Source of the DNA: Bacteroidota bacterium
GTDB taxonomy: Bacteria; Bacteroidota; Bacteroidia; Flavobacteriales; Weeksellaceae
NCBI GenBank assembly: GCA_023461035.1
Contig: JAEWOD010000016.1
Coordinates: forward strand, 124,001 to 188,000
Direction: 5' to 3'
DNA length: 64,000 bases
The position numbers and the translations under genes were made by a program. This document shows, one piece after another, positions 18,224 to 25,873 of this stretch; the stretch's first letter is position 1; each line of letters starts with the position of its first letter. Below the pieces are notes generated by a model. That model was not told the origin of the DNA. It saw nothing but the letters and a program-made list of their open reading frames with translations, and ran no database searches.

Positions 18224-19987
18224 GTGAAAGAATTATTGTCTTTAAATAAATTTCTTTGGAAATACCGTTGGGAGCTGATTGCAGGGTTCATAATGATCGT
18301 CCTTTCCAATTTCGTTTCGATTTTTTCCATCAATTATGTTGGAAACGCCATTGATGGTATAGAATCACTATTAAAACAATTCCAATCGGGAAAACAAACC
18401 GAATTAAGCGATGTAAAAAAAGGATTGATGAATGCCGCCCTATTATTTATCGGGCTGAAAGTGCTGGCAGGTTTATTATTGGTAGGCGTCCGTTTGATGA
18501 TCATTGCGACTTCCCGTCATATCGAATATGATTTGAAAAATGATATTTACGAACATTATCAAAAATTATCGCTTTCCTTTTACAAAAAAAATAAGACTGG
18601 TGACCTGATGAACCGTATCACCGAAGATGTAGCTTTCGTACGCCAATACCTCGGTCCGGGCATCATGTATCCGATGGATTTGATTTCCAGAGCTACGATT
18701 ATTCTGGCTTTTATGATCAATATAGATCCCTTGCTGACTTTGTACACATTAGGCCCGTTACCTATTCTTTCATTTTTGATTTATAAAGTGGCTTCTACTA
18801 TTAATAAAAAAAGTACGGAAGTTCAAAAACAACAATCCCAAATTTCATCCATCGTTCAAGATACTTTTTCCGGAATACGTGTGATTAAATCTTTCAATAC
18901 GGAAAAATCAACTAAGGAAAACTATACAAAAGAAGCCGGGGTTTATGAAAAAAAGGCACTTTCACTTGCCCAAACAGAGGCTTTCTTTTTCCCATTGATG
19001 GTTTTAATAGTCGGAATCAGTAATTTGTTGATTTTGTATATGGGTGGTGTTCGGTATGCCGAAGGAAAACTGAGCATAGGAGTGATTGCTCAATTTTTTA
19101 TGTACCTGAATATGCTGATTTGGCCGTTTACGAGTTTGGGTTGGGTAACGATGCTCATTCAACGTGCCGAAGCTTCCATGGCCCGCATCAATGAATTCTT
19201 AAAACAAAAACCTGAAATCGAGAATTCAATTGAGCGTCTGACTCCCATTTCGGGAAAAATTGAATTCAAAAATGTCAGTTATACATACGAAAATACCGGA
19301 ATTCAGGCTTTGAAAGATGTTTCATTTACGCTTGAAAAAGGCAAATCACTGGCCATCATGGGAAAAACCGGTTCAGGCAAATCAACCATCGTTTTGCTTT
19401 TAGCCCGATTGCTGCAACCAACTTCCGGTCAGATTTTGATAGATGAAATTCCTTATGAAGACTTGAATTTAAAATCGCTTCGAGAAGCCATCGGTTTTGT
19501 GCCGCAAGAAGCTTTTTTATTTTCAGATACCATTCAGCATAACATTCTCTTTGGCGCAAGTAAAGAAAAAGGTTTGCTCGATGTTAAGGAACATGCCAAA
19601 AAAGCTGCGGTTCATAAAAACATCGAAGGATTTAAGGATCGATATGAAACGATTTTAGGTGAACGGGGAGTTACGCTGTCCGGTGGTCAAAAGCAACGGA
19701 TTTCCATAGCCAGAGCACTGATCAAAGAACCTGAAATTCTGGTATTTGATGATAGTTTGTCTGCCGTCGATACGGAAACAGAAGAGGAAATACTACGTAA
19801 TCTTAAATCTGAAATGAACCAGAAAACCTCCCTCATCGTTACCCATCGTATTTCTTCTGCAAAAAATGCCGATAAAATTTTGGTTTTGGAAGACGGAAAG
19901 GTGGTAGAATACGGATCTCACGCCGATTTGGTCAACAAAGAAGGAATTTATTTTTCATTGGTCAAAAAACAATTAGAAACTGTCTAA
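18224..19987 (+). CDS. ABC exporter, fused permease and ATPase
   Basis: 587 aa. Six transmembrane helices in an exporter-type domain (about 1-320), then an ATPase domain with Walker A GKTGSGKST (about 380-388), signature LSGGQKQRIS (about 485-494), Walker B ILVFDDSLSAVD, and the H-loop VTHRISS. It is a homodimeric MsbA/LmrA-like exporter; the substrate (lipid or drug) cannot be told. The start is GTG at 18224, immediately after a -7 box. Its last codons and stop lie inside an inverted-repeat element (19976-20060). Confidence 0.9.
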   Translation: MKELLSLNKFLWKYRWELIAGFIMIVLSNFVSIFSINYVGNAIDGIESLLKQFQSGKQTELSDVKKGLMNAALLFIGLKVLAGLLLVGVRLMIIATSRHIEYDLKNDIYEHYQKLSLSFYKKNKTGDLMNRITEDVAFVRQYLGPGIMYPMDLISRATIILAFMINIDPLLTLYTLGPLPILSFLIYKVASTINKKSTEVQKQQSQISSIVQDTFSGIRVIKSFNTEKSTKENYTKEAGVYEKKALSLAQTEAFFFPLMVLIVGISNLLILYMGGVRYAEGKLSIGVIAQFFMYLNMLIWPFTSLGWVTMLIQRAEASMARINEFLKQKPEIENSIERLTPISGKIEFKNVSYTYENTGIQALKDVSFTLEKGKSLAIMGKTGSGKSTIVLLLARLLQPTSGQILIDEIPYEDLNLKSLREAIGFVPQEAFLFSDTIQHNILFGASKEKGLLDVKEHAKKAAVHKNIEGFKDRYETILGERGVTLSGGQKQRISIARALIKEPEILVFDDSLSAVDTETEEEILRNLKSEMNQKTSLIVTHRISSAKNADKILVLEDGKVVEYGSHADLVNKEGIYFSLVKKQLETV

Positions 19988-20060
19988 ATTTATTTTGTAT
20001 GGAATTTTATAGCCAAAAAGAGCCATAAAAAACGTATCTGAAATAATTTTAGACAGTTTC
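19976..20060. repeat. imperfect inverted-repeat element (AAACTGTCTAAA type)
   Basis: GAAACTGTCTAAATTTATTT at the left and its near-complement AAATAATTTTAGACAGTTTC at the right (18 of 20 positions pair), enclosing about 45 bp that include GCCAAAAAGAGCCATAAAAAA. It overlaps the end of the ABC exporter gene and resembles the AGAGCCTGTTTAAATTT element family nearby. Confidence 0.55.
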
Positions 20061-20141
20061 TTAATGGAAACCGAGAACCTTTGATCTCTTATAAGTTAGT
20101 CTTAATTCATTCTGAATAACTTTTAATTTTTTAATGGAAGA

Positions 20142-20171
20142 TTGTTATTTAACAAAATTTTTTTAGTTTTG
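20142..20171 (+). promoter_or_regulatory. promoter of the DUF3276 gene
   Basis: -7 TAGTTTTG at 20164-20171 (exact TAnnTTTG) and a -33 TTG at 20142-20144 with 19 bp between them. The leader would be about 30 nt. Confidence 0.6.
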
Positions 20172-20203
20172 TTAGCAAAGTATTAACACTTCTTAAATTA
20201 CAC

Positions 20204-20599
20204 ATGATGGATGAAAATGAAAATATAGAAAGGTCTGAACCGGACGGGATTTATTCCAAGGTACTCAGAGCCGGCAGAAGGACTTATTTTTTTGATGTAA
20301 GAGAAACGCGCGCAGGTGATTATTACCTTACCATTACGGAAAGCAAAAAGAACACGAATGAGGACGGTTCTTTTTTCTACAAAAAACACAAAATTTATCT
20401 TTACAAAGAAGATTTCGGGAATTTCAAAGAGATTCTGGATGAGATTACTTCTTATGTAGTGGATGAAAGAGGGGAAGAAGTCATTTCAGAGCGCCATCAA
20501 AAAAATTATGAGGGTTTTGCTGAAAAGCCCAATCCCAATGGTGAGTCGACACAGCCTACAACGGAATCTTTTACTGATGTAGATTTCGATGACATCTAA
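20204..20599 (+). CDS. DUF3276 / PUR-family nucleic acid-binding protein
   Basis: 131 aa. The PUR-like core is visible from about residue 15 to 95: YSKVLRAGRRTYFFDVRETRAGDYYLTITESKK and YKKHKIYLYKEDFGNFKEILDEI. This family is nearly universal in Bacteroidota and is related to Pur-alpha, which binds single-stranded DNA or RNA. The tail (100-131) is acidic and disordered. It has its own promoter. Its stop codon abuts the left end of an inverted-repeat element. Confidence 0.88.
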   Translation: MMDENENIERSEPDGIYSKVLRAGRRTYFFDVRETRAGDYYLTITESKKNTNEDGSFFYKKHKIYLYKEDFGNFKEILDEITSYVVDERGEEVISERHQKNYEGFAEKPNPNGESTQPTTESFTDVDFDDI

Positions 20600-20673
20600 G
20601 AGCCTGTTTAAATTTAACCGAAATTTATTTTTATGGCTCTTACTGATAACTTTGCTAAATTTAAACAGGCTCT
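20599..20673. repeat. MITE-like inverted-repeat element with perfect 18-bp ends
   Basis: AGAGCCTGTTTAAATTTA (20599-20616) and its exact complement TAAATTTAAACAGGCTCT (20656-20673), with about 39 bp between. Located directly after the DUF3276 stop codon. A transcript of it would form a long hairpin. The same ends recur at 5322 and at 21550-21592. Confidence 0.6.
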
Positions 20674-20766
20674 AAACAAAAGATTATTCCTATCTTGAAA
20701 TTTAAATTCGGGAAATGAACCCAAACAAAAAACCGTTCCAGCCAACTGAAACGGTTTTTTTATGTT
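20657..20766. repeat. 110-bp perfect direct repeat, left copy
   Basis: Identical base for base to 21576-21685. It contains the right end of the inverted-repeat element and the AAACCGTT/AACGGTTT terminator. The two copies bracket a 32-codon ORF and the PIN toxin-antitoxin pair. Confidence 0.85.
20727..20761. terminator. terminator, left copy of the direct repeat
   Basis: AAACCGTT / AACGGTTT stem with A-run before and seven T after; within the 110-bp repeat. Confidence 0.7.
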
Positions 20767-20783
20767 TTTTGATTTTCTGACAA

Positions 20784-20882
20784 TTAATCTATATCAACTC
20801 CCCCACTCATCATTTCTTGATATTTTTGTTGAAGTTCTTTAACTTCTGTTTCAAATTCTTTTTCAGTTACGATAACATCCAC
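20784..20882 (-). CDS. very short ORF or gene remnant upstream of the duplicated terminator
   Basis: 32 codons from GTG at 20882, ending SGGVDID before a TAA. The peptide is charged and probably helical (TEKEFETEVKELQQKYQEMM). It could be a small protein or the C-terminal stump of a gene cut off by the insertion: reading further upstream in the same frame gives no better start. Its 3' end faces the left copy of the duplicated terminator, just as the coiled-coil gene at 21702 faces the right copy. I do not recognise it. Confidence 0.35.
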   Translation of the reverse strand: MDVIVTEKEFETEVKELQQKYQEMMSGGVDID

Positions 20883-20972
20883 AAAAAAAATTCAGCCCCT
20901 GAGAGAGGAGATTGGACTTATCCGGAAACAATCTTAAAGTGATTTTTTCATAACTTTACGGAAAATAACGAT

Positions 20973-21182
20973 ATGGAAACTATATGGGTACAAGTAAACA
21001 GTGAAAAGGCTTATAGACTTCTGAAAAGCCTGGAGGACTTGCAACTTATCAAGCTACTAAAAAAAGAAAAGGAGTCAGGCAAAAAACCCTCTGATTATTT
21101 CGGAACTTTAACAGAAGAAGAGGGTAAAAAGTTTCATTCTTATGTTTCAGAATCAAGAGAAGAATGGGAAAGAAATATCTGA
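20973..21182 (+). CDS. antitoxin of a PIN-domain toxin-antitoxin pair
   Basis: 69 aa, highly charged (NSEKAYRLLKSLEDLQLIKLLKKEKESGKK, then a YFGTLTEEEGKKFHSYVSESREEWERNI tail). No standard DNA-binding motif is clear at the N-terminus. The tail has the acidic/aromatic look of VapB C-termini that plug the toxin active site. Its 3' end overlaps the toxin start by 19 bp. The role is inferred from position and composition. Confidence 0.75.
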   Translation: METIWVQVNSEKAYRLLKSLEDLQLIKLLKKEKESGKKPSDYFGTLTEEEGKKFHSYVSESREEWERNI

Positions 21183-21541
21183 TAGATACTAATGTCCTGA
21201 TAGATGCCCAAATGAGCCGGCTTCCTAAAGAAAGTCTTTCATTTTTGACGAATGTCATTGACCAAAATTTTACGGTTTCTTTTATTACCCGCATTGAATT
21301 TTTGGGTTATAAAGATATAACAAAATCTTCGGAAGATTTTATTTCACTGGCGTCCGTTATAGGAATTGACGATTCAATTGTAGATACTTGTATTCATTTA
21401 CGAAGAACACGTAAAATCAAAATTCCTGATGCTATAATTGCCGCAACTTCATTGACGCACAATCTTACACTAATTACCCGAAATACTTCCGACTTTTATA
21501 ATATTTTGAATTTAAAATTAATAGATCCTTATAATCTGTAA
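21164..21541 (+). CDS. PIN-domain toxin (VapC-like ribonuclease)
   Basis: 125 aa, the usual PIN toxin size. The acidic active-site residues are visible: DTN near the start (YLIDTNVLID), E in ITRIEFLGY, D in KIPDAIIAATS, and D near the end in TRNTSDF. VapC toxins cut specific tRNAs or rRNA and are neutralised by the partner antitoxin. Start overlaps the antitoxin gene by 19 bp, which couples translation. The pair is bracketed by the 110-bp direct repeat. Confidence 0.88.
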   Translation: MGKKYLIDTNVLIDAQMSRLPKESLSFLTNVIDQNFTVSFITRIEFLGYKDITKSSEDFISLASVIGIDDSIVDTCIHLRRTRKIKIPDAIIAATSLTHNLTLITRNTSDFYNILNLKLIDPYNL

Positions 21542-21549
21542 TAAATTAA

Positions 21550-21592
21550 GAGACTGTTTAAAATAAATTTCGGTAAAATTTAAACAGGCTCT
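21550..21592. repeat. shortened inverted-repeat element copy
   Basis: AGAGACTGTTTAAAATAAATTTCGG at the left and AAAATTTAAACAGGCTCT at the right, with the central part of the longer copy at 20599-20673 missing. It lies just after the toxin stop codon. Confidence 0.5.
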
Positions 21593-21685
21593 AAACAAAA
21601 GATTATTCCTATCTTGAAATTTAAATTCGGGAAATGAACCCAAACAAAAAACCGTTCCAGCCAACTGAAACGGTTTTTTTATGTT
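21576..21685. repeat. 110-bp perfect direct repeat, right copy
   Basis: Identical to 20657-20766, offset 919 bp. Contains the terminator of the coiled-coil gene. Confidence 0.85.
21646..21680 (-). terminator. terminator of the 21702-22487 gene
   Basis: AAACCGTT / AACGGTTT stem; on the minus strand it is followed by a T-run. It is the right copy of the duplicated terminator. Confidence 0.8.
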
Positions 21686-21701
21686 CTGAATCCTTGAAAA
21701 A

Positions 21702-22487
21702 TTATCCTTTTAACAAAGCTTCAATCTTTTCTTTTTCTTCCTGAGCCAATTCTCCATCAACTAAAATCCGGCCACTGTGCTCATCTGAAATAATCTTTTT
21801 ACGCTGTGCGATATCCATCTGTCTCTGTGGCGGAATCGTAAAGAAAGAACCTACAGAAGCATCTCTGTGAACCGGAACTACAGCCAGTCCGTTTTTCATA
21901 TTGCTACGGATTCTTGTATAGGCTTTGAGTAATCTTTCATCCAAAACACCTGAAAATTCTTCCGATTTTTTGATTAAAAATTCCTCTTCCTTCTCGGTTT
22001 CTTTAATGATGGCATCCAATTCGGATTTTTTATGATCCAAATGCGTTTTCATCGAATCCAACTTCCCGTTGATTTCTTCTTGCACTTGTTTTTTATGATC
22101 AATTTTTAAATTGAATTCTTTAATTCTCTTTTCAGACAATTGAATTTCCAATTCCTGATATTCCACTTCTTTTGCAAGCGAATCAAATTCACGGTTGTTT
22201 CTTACGTTATCTTGCTGTTTCGTATACTTTTTCATCAAAGCTTCCGAATTTTTGATGGCTTCTTTTTTTAATTTGATTTCATCATCTAATTCTTTGATCT
22301 CTTCATCAATCTTATGGATTCGGGTTTCCATCTGAGCTACATCATCACTCAAATCCTCCACTTCCAATGGTAGTTCTCCACGGGTGTTACGGATTTCGTC
22401 CAGACGGGAATCAATTAATTGTAAATCATACAAGGCGCGTAATTTTTCTTCTACGCTCATCTCTTTTTGCTGATCTTTTTTTGCCAT
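21702..22487 (-). CDS. coiled-coil protein with a zinc-ribbon-like C-terminus lacking cysteines
   Basis: 261 aa. About residues 30-185 are a long coiled coil (EEKLRALYDLQLIDSRLDEI to EKEEEFLIKKSEEF). The C-terminus aligns with the C4-type zinc-ribbon family of the same length, but the four cysteines of that motif (CxxC ... CxxC in VP..CGGC..IPPQ...CEHCGRIL) are here S/V/S and D/S: ASVGSFFTIPPQ and DEHSGRILVD. It therefore cannot bind zinc in the usual way. It is 3 bp downstream of the Nif3-like gene, which is the usual partner. Function unknown. Confidence 0.88.
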   Translation of the reverse strand: MAKKDQQKEMSVEEKLRALYDLQLIDSRLDEIRNTRGELPLEVEDLSDDVAQMETRIHKIDEEIKELDDEIKLKKEAIKNSEALMKKYTKQQDNVRNNREFDSLAKEVEYQELEIQLSEKRIKEFNLKIDHKKQVQEEINGKLDSMKTHLDHKKSELDAIIKETEKEEEFLIKKSEEFSGVLDERLLKAYTRIRSNMKNGLAVVPVHRDASVGSFFTIPPQRQMDIAQRKKIISDEHSGRILVDGELAQEEKEKIEALLKG

Positions 22488-22490
22488 ATC

Positions 22491-23585
22491 TTATGTGTAA
22501 TGAACAGGATTTGTATTAATCTCTGAATTTAGGACTGCAAAATTAGGAAATTTTTCTGATAGATAAGCAGTTAATAAATTTTTAGTGAATTGTTCTGACT
22601 CATAATGACCAATGTCGGCCAATAAAATCCGGTTTTCTGCCTGAAAAAAATCATGGTATTTCAAATCGGCCGTAACATAAACATCAGCTCCGGCACGCTT
22701 TGCATCTGAAATGGCAAAACTTCCAGAACCTCCCAAAACCGCTACTTTTTTTATTTTTTTGTTTAATAATTTGGAATGGCGAACCATCTGGGTTTGCATT
22801 TTTTCTTTCAGATAATTTAGAAAATCCTCTTCAGTCATTTCATTTTCCAATTCTCCCACCATCCCGATGCCGATGGTTTGGTTTTTATTTTCCAATTTGA
22901 AAATCTCATAAGCCACCTCTTCATAAGGATGATTCTCTTTCAAAGCCTTTAAAATTTTCCCTTCTAAATCTTTATTGAAAATAACAGAAATACGTGTTTC
23001 CGGTTCAAATCGGGTTTTTCCTATTTCACCGATGTGCGGATTGGCTCCCTCTTTGGGACGGAAAGTTCCCATTCCCTCCAAATTAAAACTACAATTGTCA
23101 TAATTCCCTATGCTGCCGGCTCCCGCAGCCGATAATGCCTGACGAAGGTTGGCCGCATCTGCCGTCGGGACATAAGTCACCAAATGCCGAAGTGTTTCTT
23201 TTTGAGGAATTAAAATTTCGGTGTCTTGCAAATTCAATTGTCTGGAAATCTGATGGTTCACCCCGAACTGGGAATTGTCCAAAGCCGTATGGGTTGCGTA
23301 AATATTGATGTCATTTTTGATGGCTAATTGCACCACTCTTTCCACATAATTTTTTCCTGTGATTTTCTTCAAACCAGAAAAAATAATCGGATGAAAACTT
23401 ACGATCAGATTAGCTCCTTTTTCGATGGCTTCTTTGACAACTTCTTCCATCGTATCCAGTGTCACCAGAATTTTTGTGATTTCAGCATTTGAATTACCAA
23501 CTAATAATCCTATGTTGTCGAAATCTTCGGCATAAGCCAGCGGTGCCAGTTTTTCGAGTTCTGTTATGATATCTTTGATTTTCAT
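22491..23585 (-). CDS. Nif3-like dinuclear metal centre protein
   Basis: 364 aa. N- and C-terminal NIF3 parts with the metal ligands visible as SFHPIIF, THTALDNS, and the C-terminal GDIGHYESEQF-type DIGHYESE. The 110-residue insertion between them (PII-like) is typical of the longer bacterial form. Family members form hexamers with two metal ions per subunit; some act as GTP cyclohydrolase-like enzymes in their operons, but function here is not known. Co-transcribed with the coiled-coil gene. Confidence 0.9.
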   Translation of the reverse strand: MKIKDIITELEKLAPLAYAEDFDNIGLLVGNSNAEITKILVTLDTMEEVVKEAIEKGANLIVSFHPIIFSGLKKITGKNYVERVVQLAIKNDINIYATHTALDNSQFGVNHQISRQLNLQDTEILIPQKETLRHLVTYVPTADAANLRQALSAAGAGSIGNYDNCSFNLEGMGTFRPKEGANPHIGEIGKTRFEPETRISVIFNKDLEGKILKALKENHPYEEVAYEIFKLENKNQTIGIGMVGELENEMTEEDFLNYLKEKMQTQMVRHSKLLNKKIKKVAVLGGSGSFAISDAKRAGADVYVTADLKYHDFFQAENRILLADIGHYESEQFTKNLLTAYLSEKFPNFAVLNSEINTNPVHYT

Positions 23586-23623
23586 TCGTAATTTTGTTGT
23601 TGGTGCAATTTATAAAATTTCCT

Positions 23624-24175
23624 ATGGAAAAACTGAATTCTATATTGATTGTTATGATTTGTCTTTTGGTTACAAATTGTACAGTACAAGGTCTCACAAA
23701 CGATTATGGTAAATTAACAGATGAACAGAAATCATTGATTTCACCTTTAAATAATTTTCAGGAATTAGAAAATGAAAAAATTTATTCGATTAATTCTGAG
23801 CAATTAAAAGCGGAACTGAAAAACCATCCAAAAGCAATTGTTTATGTGTTCACTAATGGCTGTACGACCAAATATTGCCTTCCGATGAATGTCTATAAAA
23901 GCTATGCAGAAACAAACGGTTATAAGTTATTTTTGGTAATGAATGGATACGCAAAACTTAATGAAACACTTGACCAACATGCTGAAATTCCTTATTTCTC
24001 AATTGACAATGAACATTACGGCGTTTCCAACCGAAGTAAATATTCAAATTATTTTGAAAATGAACTAATGGGATTGCCAAAAGAAACAAAGCATAAGGCC
24101 TATCCCGGAAATATTTTCTTTTTTGAAAATGGTGAATTCAAAAATGTTTACAAGGAATTACCAAAATCGAATTAA
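23624..24175 (+). CDS. thioredoxin-like lipoprotein
   Basis: 183 aa from ATG at 23624, which gives a lipoprotein signal (MEKLNSILIVMICLLVTNC). A thioredoxin-like fold is suggested by VYVFTNGCTTKYC (about residues 72-84) with a CxxxxC in place of CxxC, followed by alternating strands and helices. It may be a redox or reductase-like periplasmic protein; exact role unknown. Stands alone and ends at a strong hairpin. Confidence 0.7.
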   Translation: MEKLNSILIVMICLLVTNCTVQGLTNDYGKLTDEQKSLISPLNNFQELENEKIYSINSEQLKAELKNHPKAIVYVFTNGCTTKYCLPMNVYKSYAETNGYKLFLVMNGYAKLNETLDQHAEIPYFSIDNEHYGVSNRSKYSNYFENELMGLPKETKHKAYPGNIFFFENGEFKNVYKELPKSN

Positions 24176-24180
24176 ATAAA

Positions 24181-24213
24181 AACCCTCCAAGGTTTTGAAA
24201 ACCTTGGAGGGTT
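24181..24213. terminator. strong palindromic terminator
   Basis: AACCCTCCAAGGTTTTGAAAACCTTGGAGGGTT: a near-perfect hairpin between the convergent 23624 and 24234 genes. One of four similar hairpins in the window. Confidence 0.75.
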
Positions 24214-24233
24214 AGATATATTTCAAATCCGGA

Positions 24234-25313
24234 TTACTCCAAAATATCCATATCGAAATAAAGTGTCGCATTGGGCGGAATCACACCTCCTGCACCTTGT
24301 GCTCCATAGCCCAATTCCGGCGGAATGATTAAAAAGACTTTTGATCCTTTTTTGAATAGTGTCAGGGCTTCCATCCATCCTTTTATCAATTGGGTTTGTC
24401 CTACCACAGCTGAAAGTGGTTGGTTACGGTCATGCGAAGAATCTAACTTTTCACCATCATTTAATCGCAGTGTATAGTGAACTTTTACCTCTTCTCCATT
24501 GGCCGGAATCGGCCCGTTTCCTTCCTCTTCAATCACATACATGAGTCCGCTTTCAGTTTTCTGCGCTTTTGCTGTAAGATCTTTCTGGCGTTGGGTTTCT
24601 TTGTCTTTTTCAGCTTGTTCTTTTGCTTTTATTTCTGCCAATTTGGCTACATGTGCTTTCTCTGCTTTTTCAAAAGATTCTCCTCCGTTGTAGTTTTTAT
24701 ATTGATCTCCTTTTTTGATGATGTAAACATGGTTAATCACCACATCTTCAACCGGACGATCCTGCGCCCCTTTTTTTACATTGGCAATAGAATCTACAAC
24801 ATCCAATCCGTCAATTACCTGCCCGAAAATCGTATGTTTTCCGTCCAGCCATGGAGTCGGAACTTCGGTGATGAAAAACTGGCTGCCGTTAGTCCCCGGA
24901 CCGGCATTGGCCATGGAAAGGATTCCTTTTTTGTCGTGTTTTCTATCTGAAAAGAATTCGTCCGCAAAATTATAACCTGGTCCTCCGGTTCCTTTTCCGT
25001 CAGGATCTCCTCCCTGAATCATGAAATCCTTGATGACACGATGGAAAACAATTCCGTCATAATAAGGTGTCCCCAAAGGTTTTGCTTTGTTTTCTTTGGT
25101 TCCTTCTGCCAAACCTACAAAGTTTGCCACCGTAAGCGGAGCTTCTTTTTCAAATAATTCGATGGTCATATTTCCCATATTGGTTTCCATTTGGGCATAC
25201 AAACCATCCTTTAAACTGCTGTATTCTTCTTTGCTCATTGAATTGGGTATTTTGACAGTAGAACAACTTGTTACAAGTGCCGCAACTGTCAGGATTGTTA
25301 TTAATTTTTTCAT
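24234..25313 (-). CDS. cyclophilin-FKBP fusion peptidylprolyl isomerase lipoprotein
   Basis: 359 aa lipoprotein (lipobox LVTSC at 12-17). Cyclophilin domain at about 35-200 (FHRVIKDFMIQGGDPDGKGTGGPGY, GTNGSQFFI, LDGKHTIFGQV), a charged linker (about 210-250), and an FKBP domain at about 265-359 (GEEVKVHYTLRLNDGEKLDSS, GWMEALTLFKKGSKVFLIIPPELGYG). Both are prolyl isomerase families, so one exported protein carries two unrelated isomerase folds. It likely assists folding of exported proteins. Follows gldI by 24 bp in one operon. Confidence 0.9.
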   Translation of the reverse strand: MKKLITILTVAALVTSCSTVKIPNSMSKEEYSSLKDGLYAQMETNMGNMTIELFEKEAPLTVANFVGLAEGTKENKAKPLGTPYYDGIVFHRVIKDFMIQGGDPDGKGTGGPGYNFADEFFSDRKHDKKGILSMANAGPGTNGSQFFITEVPTPWLDGKHTIFGQVIDGLDVVDSIANVKKGAQDRPVEDVVINHVYIIKKGDQYKNYNGGESFEKAEKAHVAKLAEIKAKEQAEKDKETQRQKDLTAKAQKTESGLMYVIEEEGNGPIPANGEEVKVHYTLRLNDGEKLDSSHDRNQPLSAVVGQTQLIKGWMEALTLFKKGSKVFLIIPPELGYGAQGAGGVIPPNATLYFDMDILE

Positions 25314-25336
25314 TATGATATGATTATTGTACTGAA

Positions 25337-25873
25337 TTATTTTGTTTGTTTTTTGATTTCGTGCATTTGGATTTTAAAAATCAATGGTTCGTTTCCCATG
25401 ATTTTATTTCGGTCGCCATAACCGCCGTAGGCCAAAAAGGAAGGCAATAAGATGGTTGCTGAGTCTCCTTTTTCAATCATTTGCAGCGCAATCTGAACGC
25501 CTCGCGGCAAATCAGTCCTTCCCATCATGATGGTTTGCTCGCCGTTTTCTTCTTCCGAATAAATGACTTGGTTGTCAAAGTTAAGGACTTCGTATTCGTA
25601 TTTCACCACATCGCCTGATTTGGCCATGGTTTTTGTTGTTTCTCCCGAATTGGAAATCCAAAATCCATAAGATGTTTTATGATAATCCAAATTCAAACTA
25701 TCCATATAATTTTGGATCAATTCATTGTCTTCATTCAGGATTTGTTTATTTCTGTCTTGTGAAAACTCCATGAATTTTTCCCGGTCATCCTCATAACTGA
25801 CGGGATATTGAACCACTTTGCTCTTACATGCGGCAAAGGCCAAAATCAGCAATATCATTCCTATCTGTTTCAA
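25337..25873 (-). CDS. gldI: gliding-associated FKBP-type isomerase GldI
   Basis: 178 aa lipoprotein (lipobox LAFAAC at 11-16). FKBP domain at about 80-175 with SGDVVKYEYEVLNFDNQVIYSE, RGVQIALQMIEKGDSATILLPSFLAYGGYG. GldI is needed for gliding and type IX secretion in flavobacteria and is usually beside the nrnA-like gene as here. The start overlaps the nrnA stop by 4 bp (ATGA). Confidence 0.85.
   Translation of the reverse strand: MKQIGMILLILAFAACKSKVVQYPVSYEDDREKFMEFSQDRNKQILNEDNELIQNYMDSLNLDYHKTSYGFWISNSGETTKTMAKSGDVVKYEYEVLNFDNQVIYSEEENGEQTIMMGRTDLPRGVQIALQMIEKGDSATILLPSFLAYGGYGDRNKIMGNEPLIFKIQMHEIKKQTK

Larger units (their letters stand above)
20600..20972. other. 373-bp stretch between DUF3276 and the antitoxin gene
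   Basis: Holds the inverted-repeat element, the left 110-bp repeat with its terminator, and the 32-codon minus-strand ORF. From 20883 to 20972 I see no gene and no clear promoter box for the antitoxin. Confidence 0.6.

Noticed and set aside
20041..20203. Possible protein-coding remnant between the ABC exporter and DUF3276
   Set aside because: Only an inverted-repeat arm and a promoter are supported; frames contain many stops.
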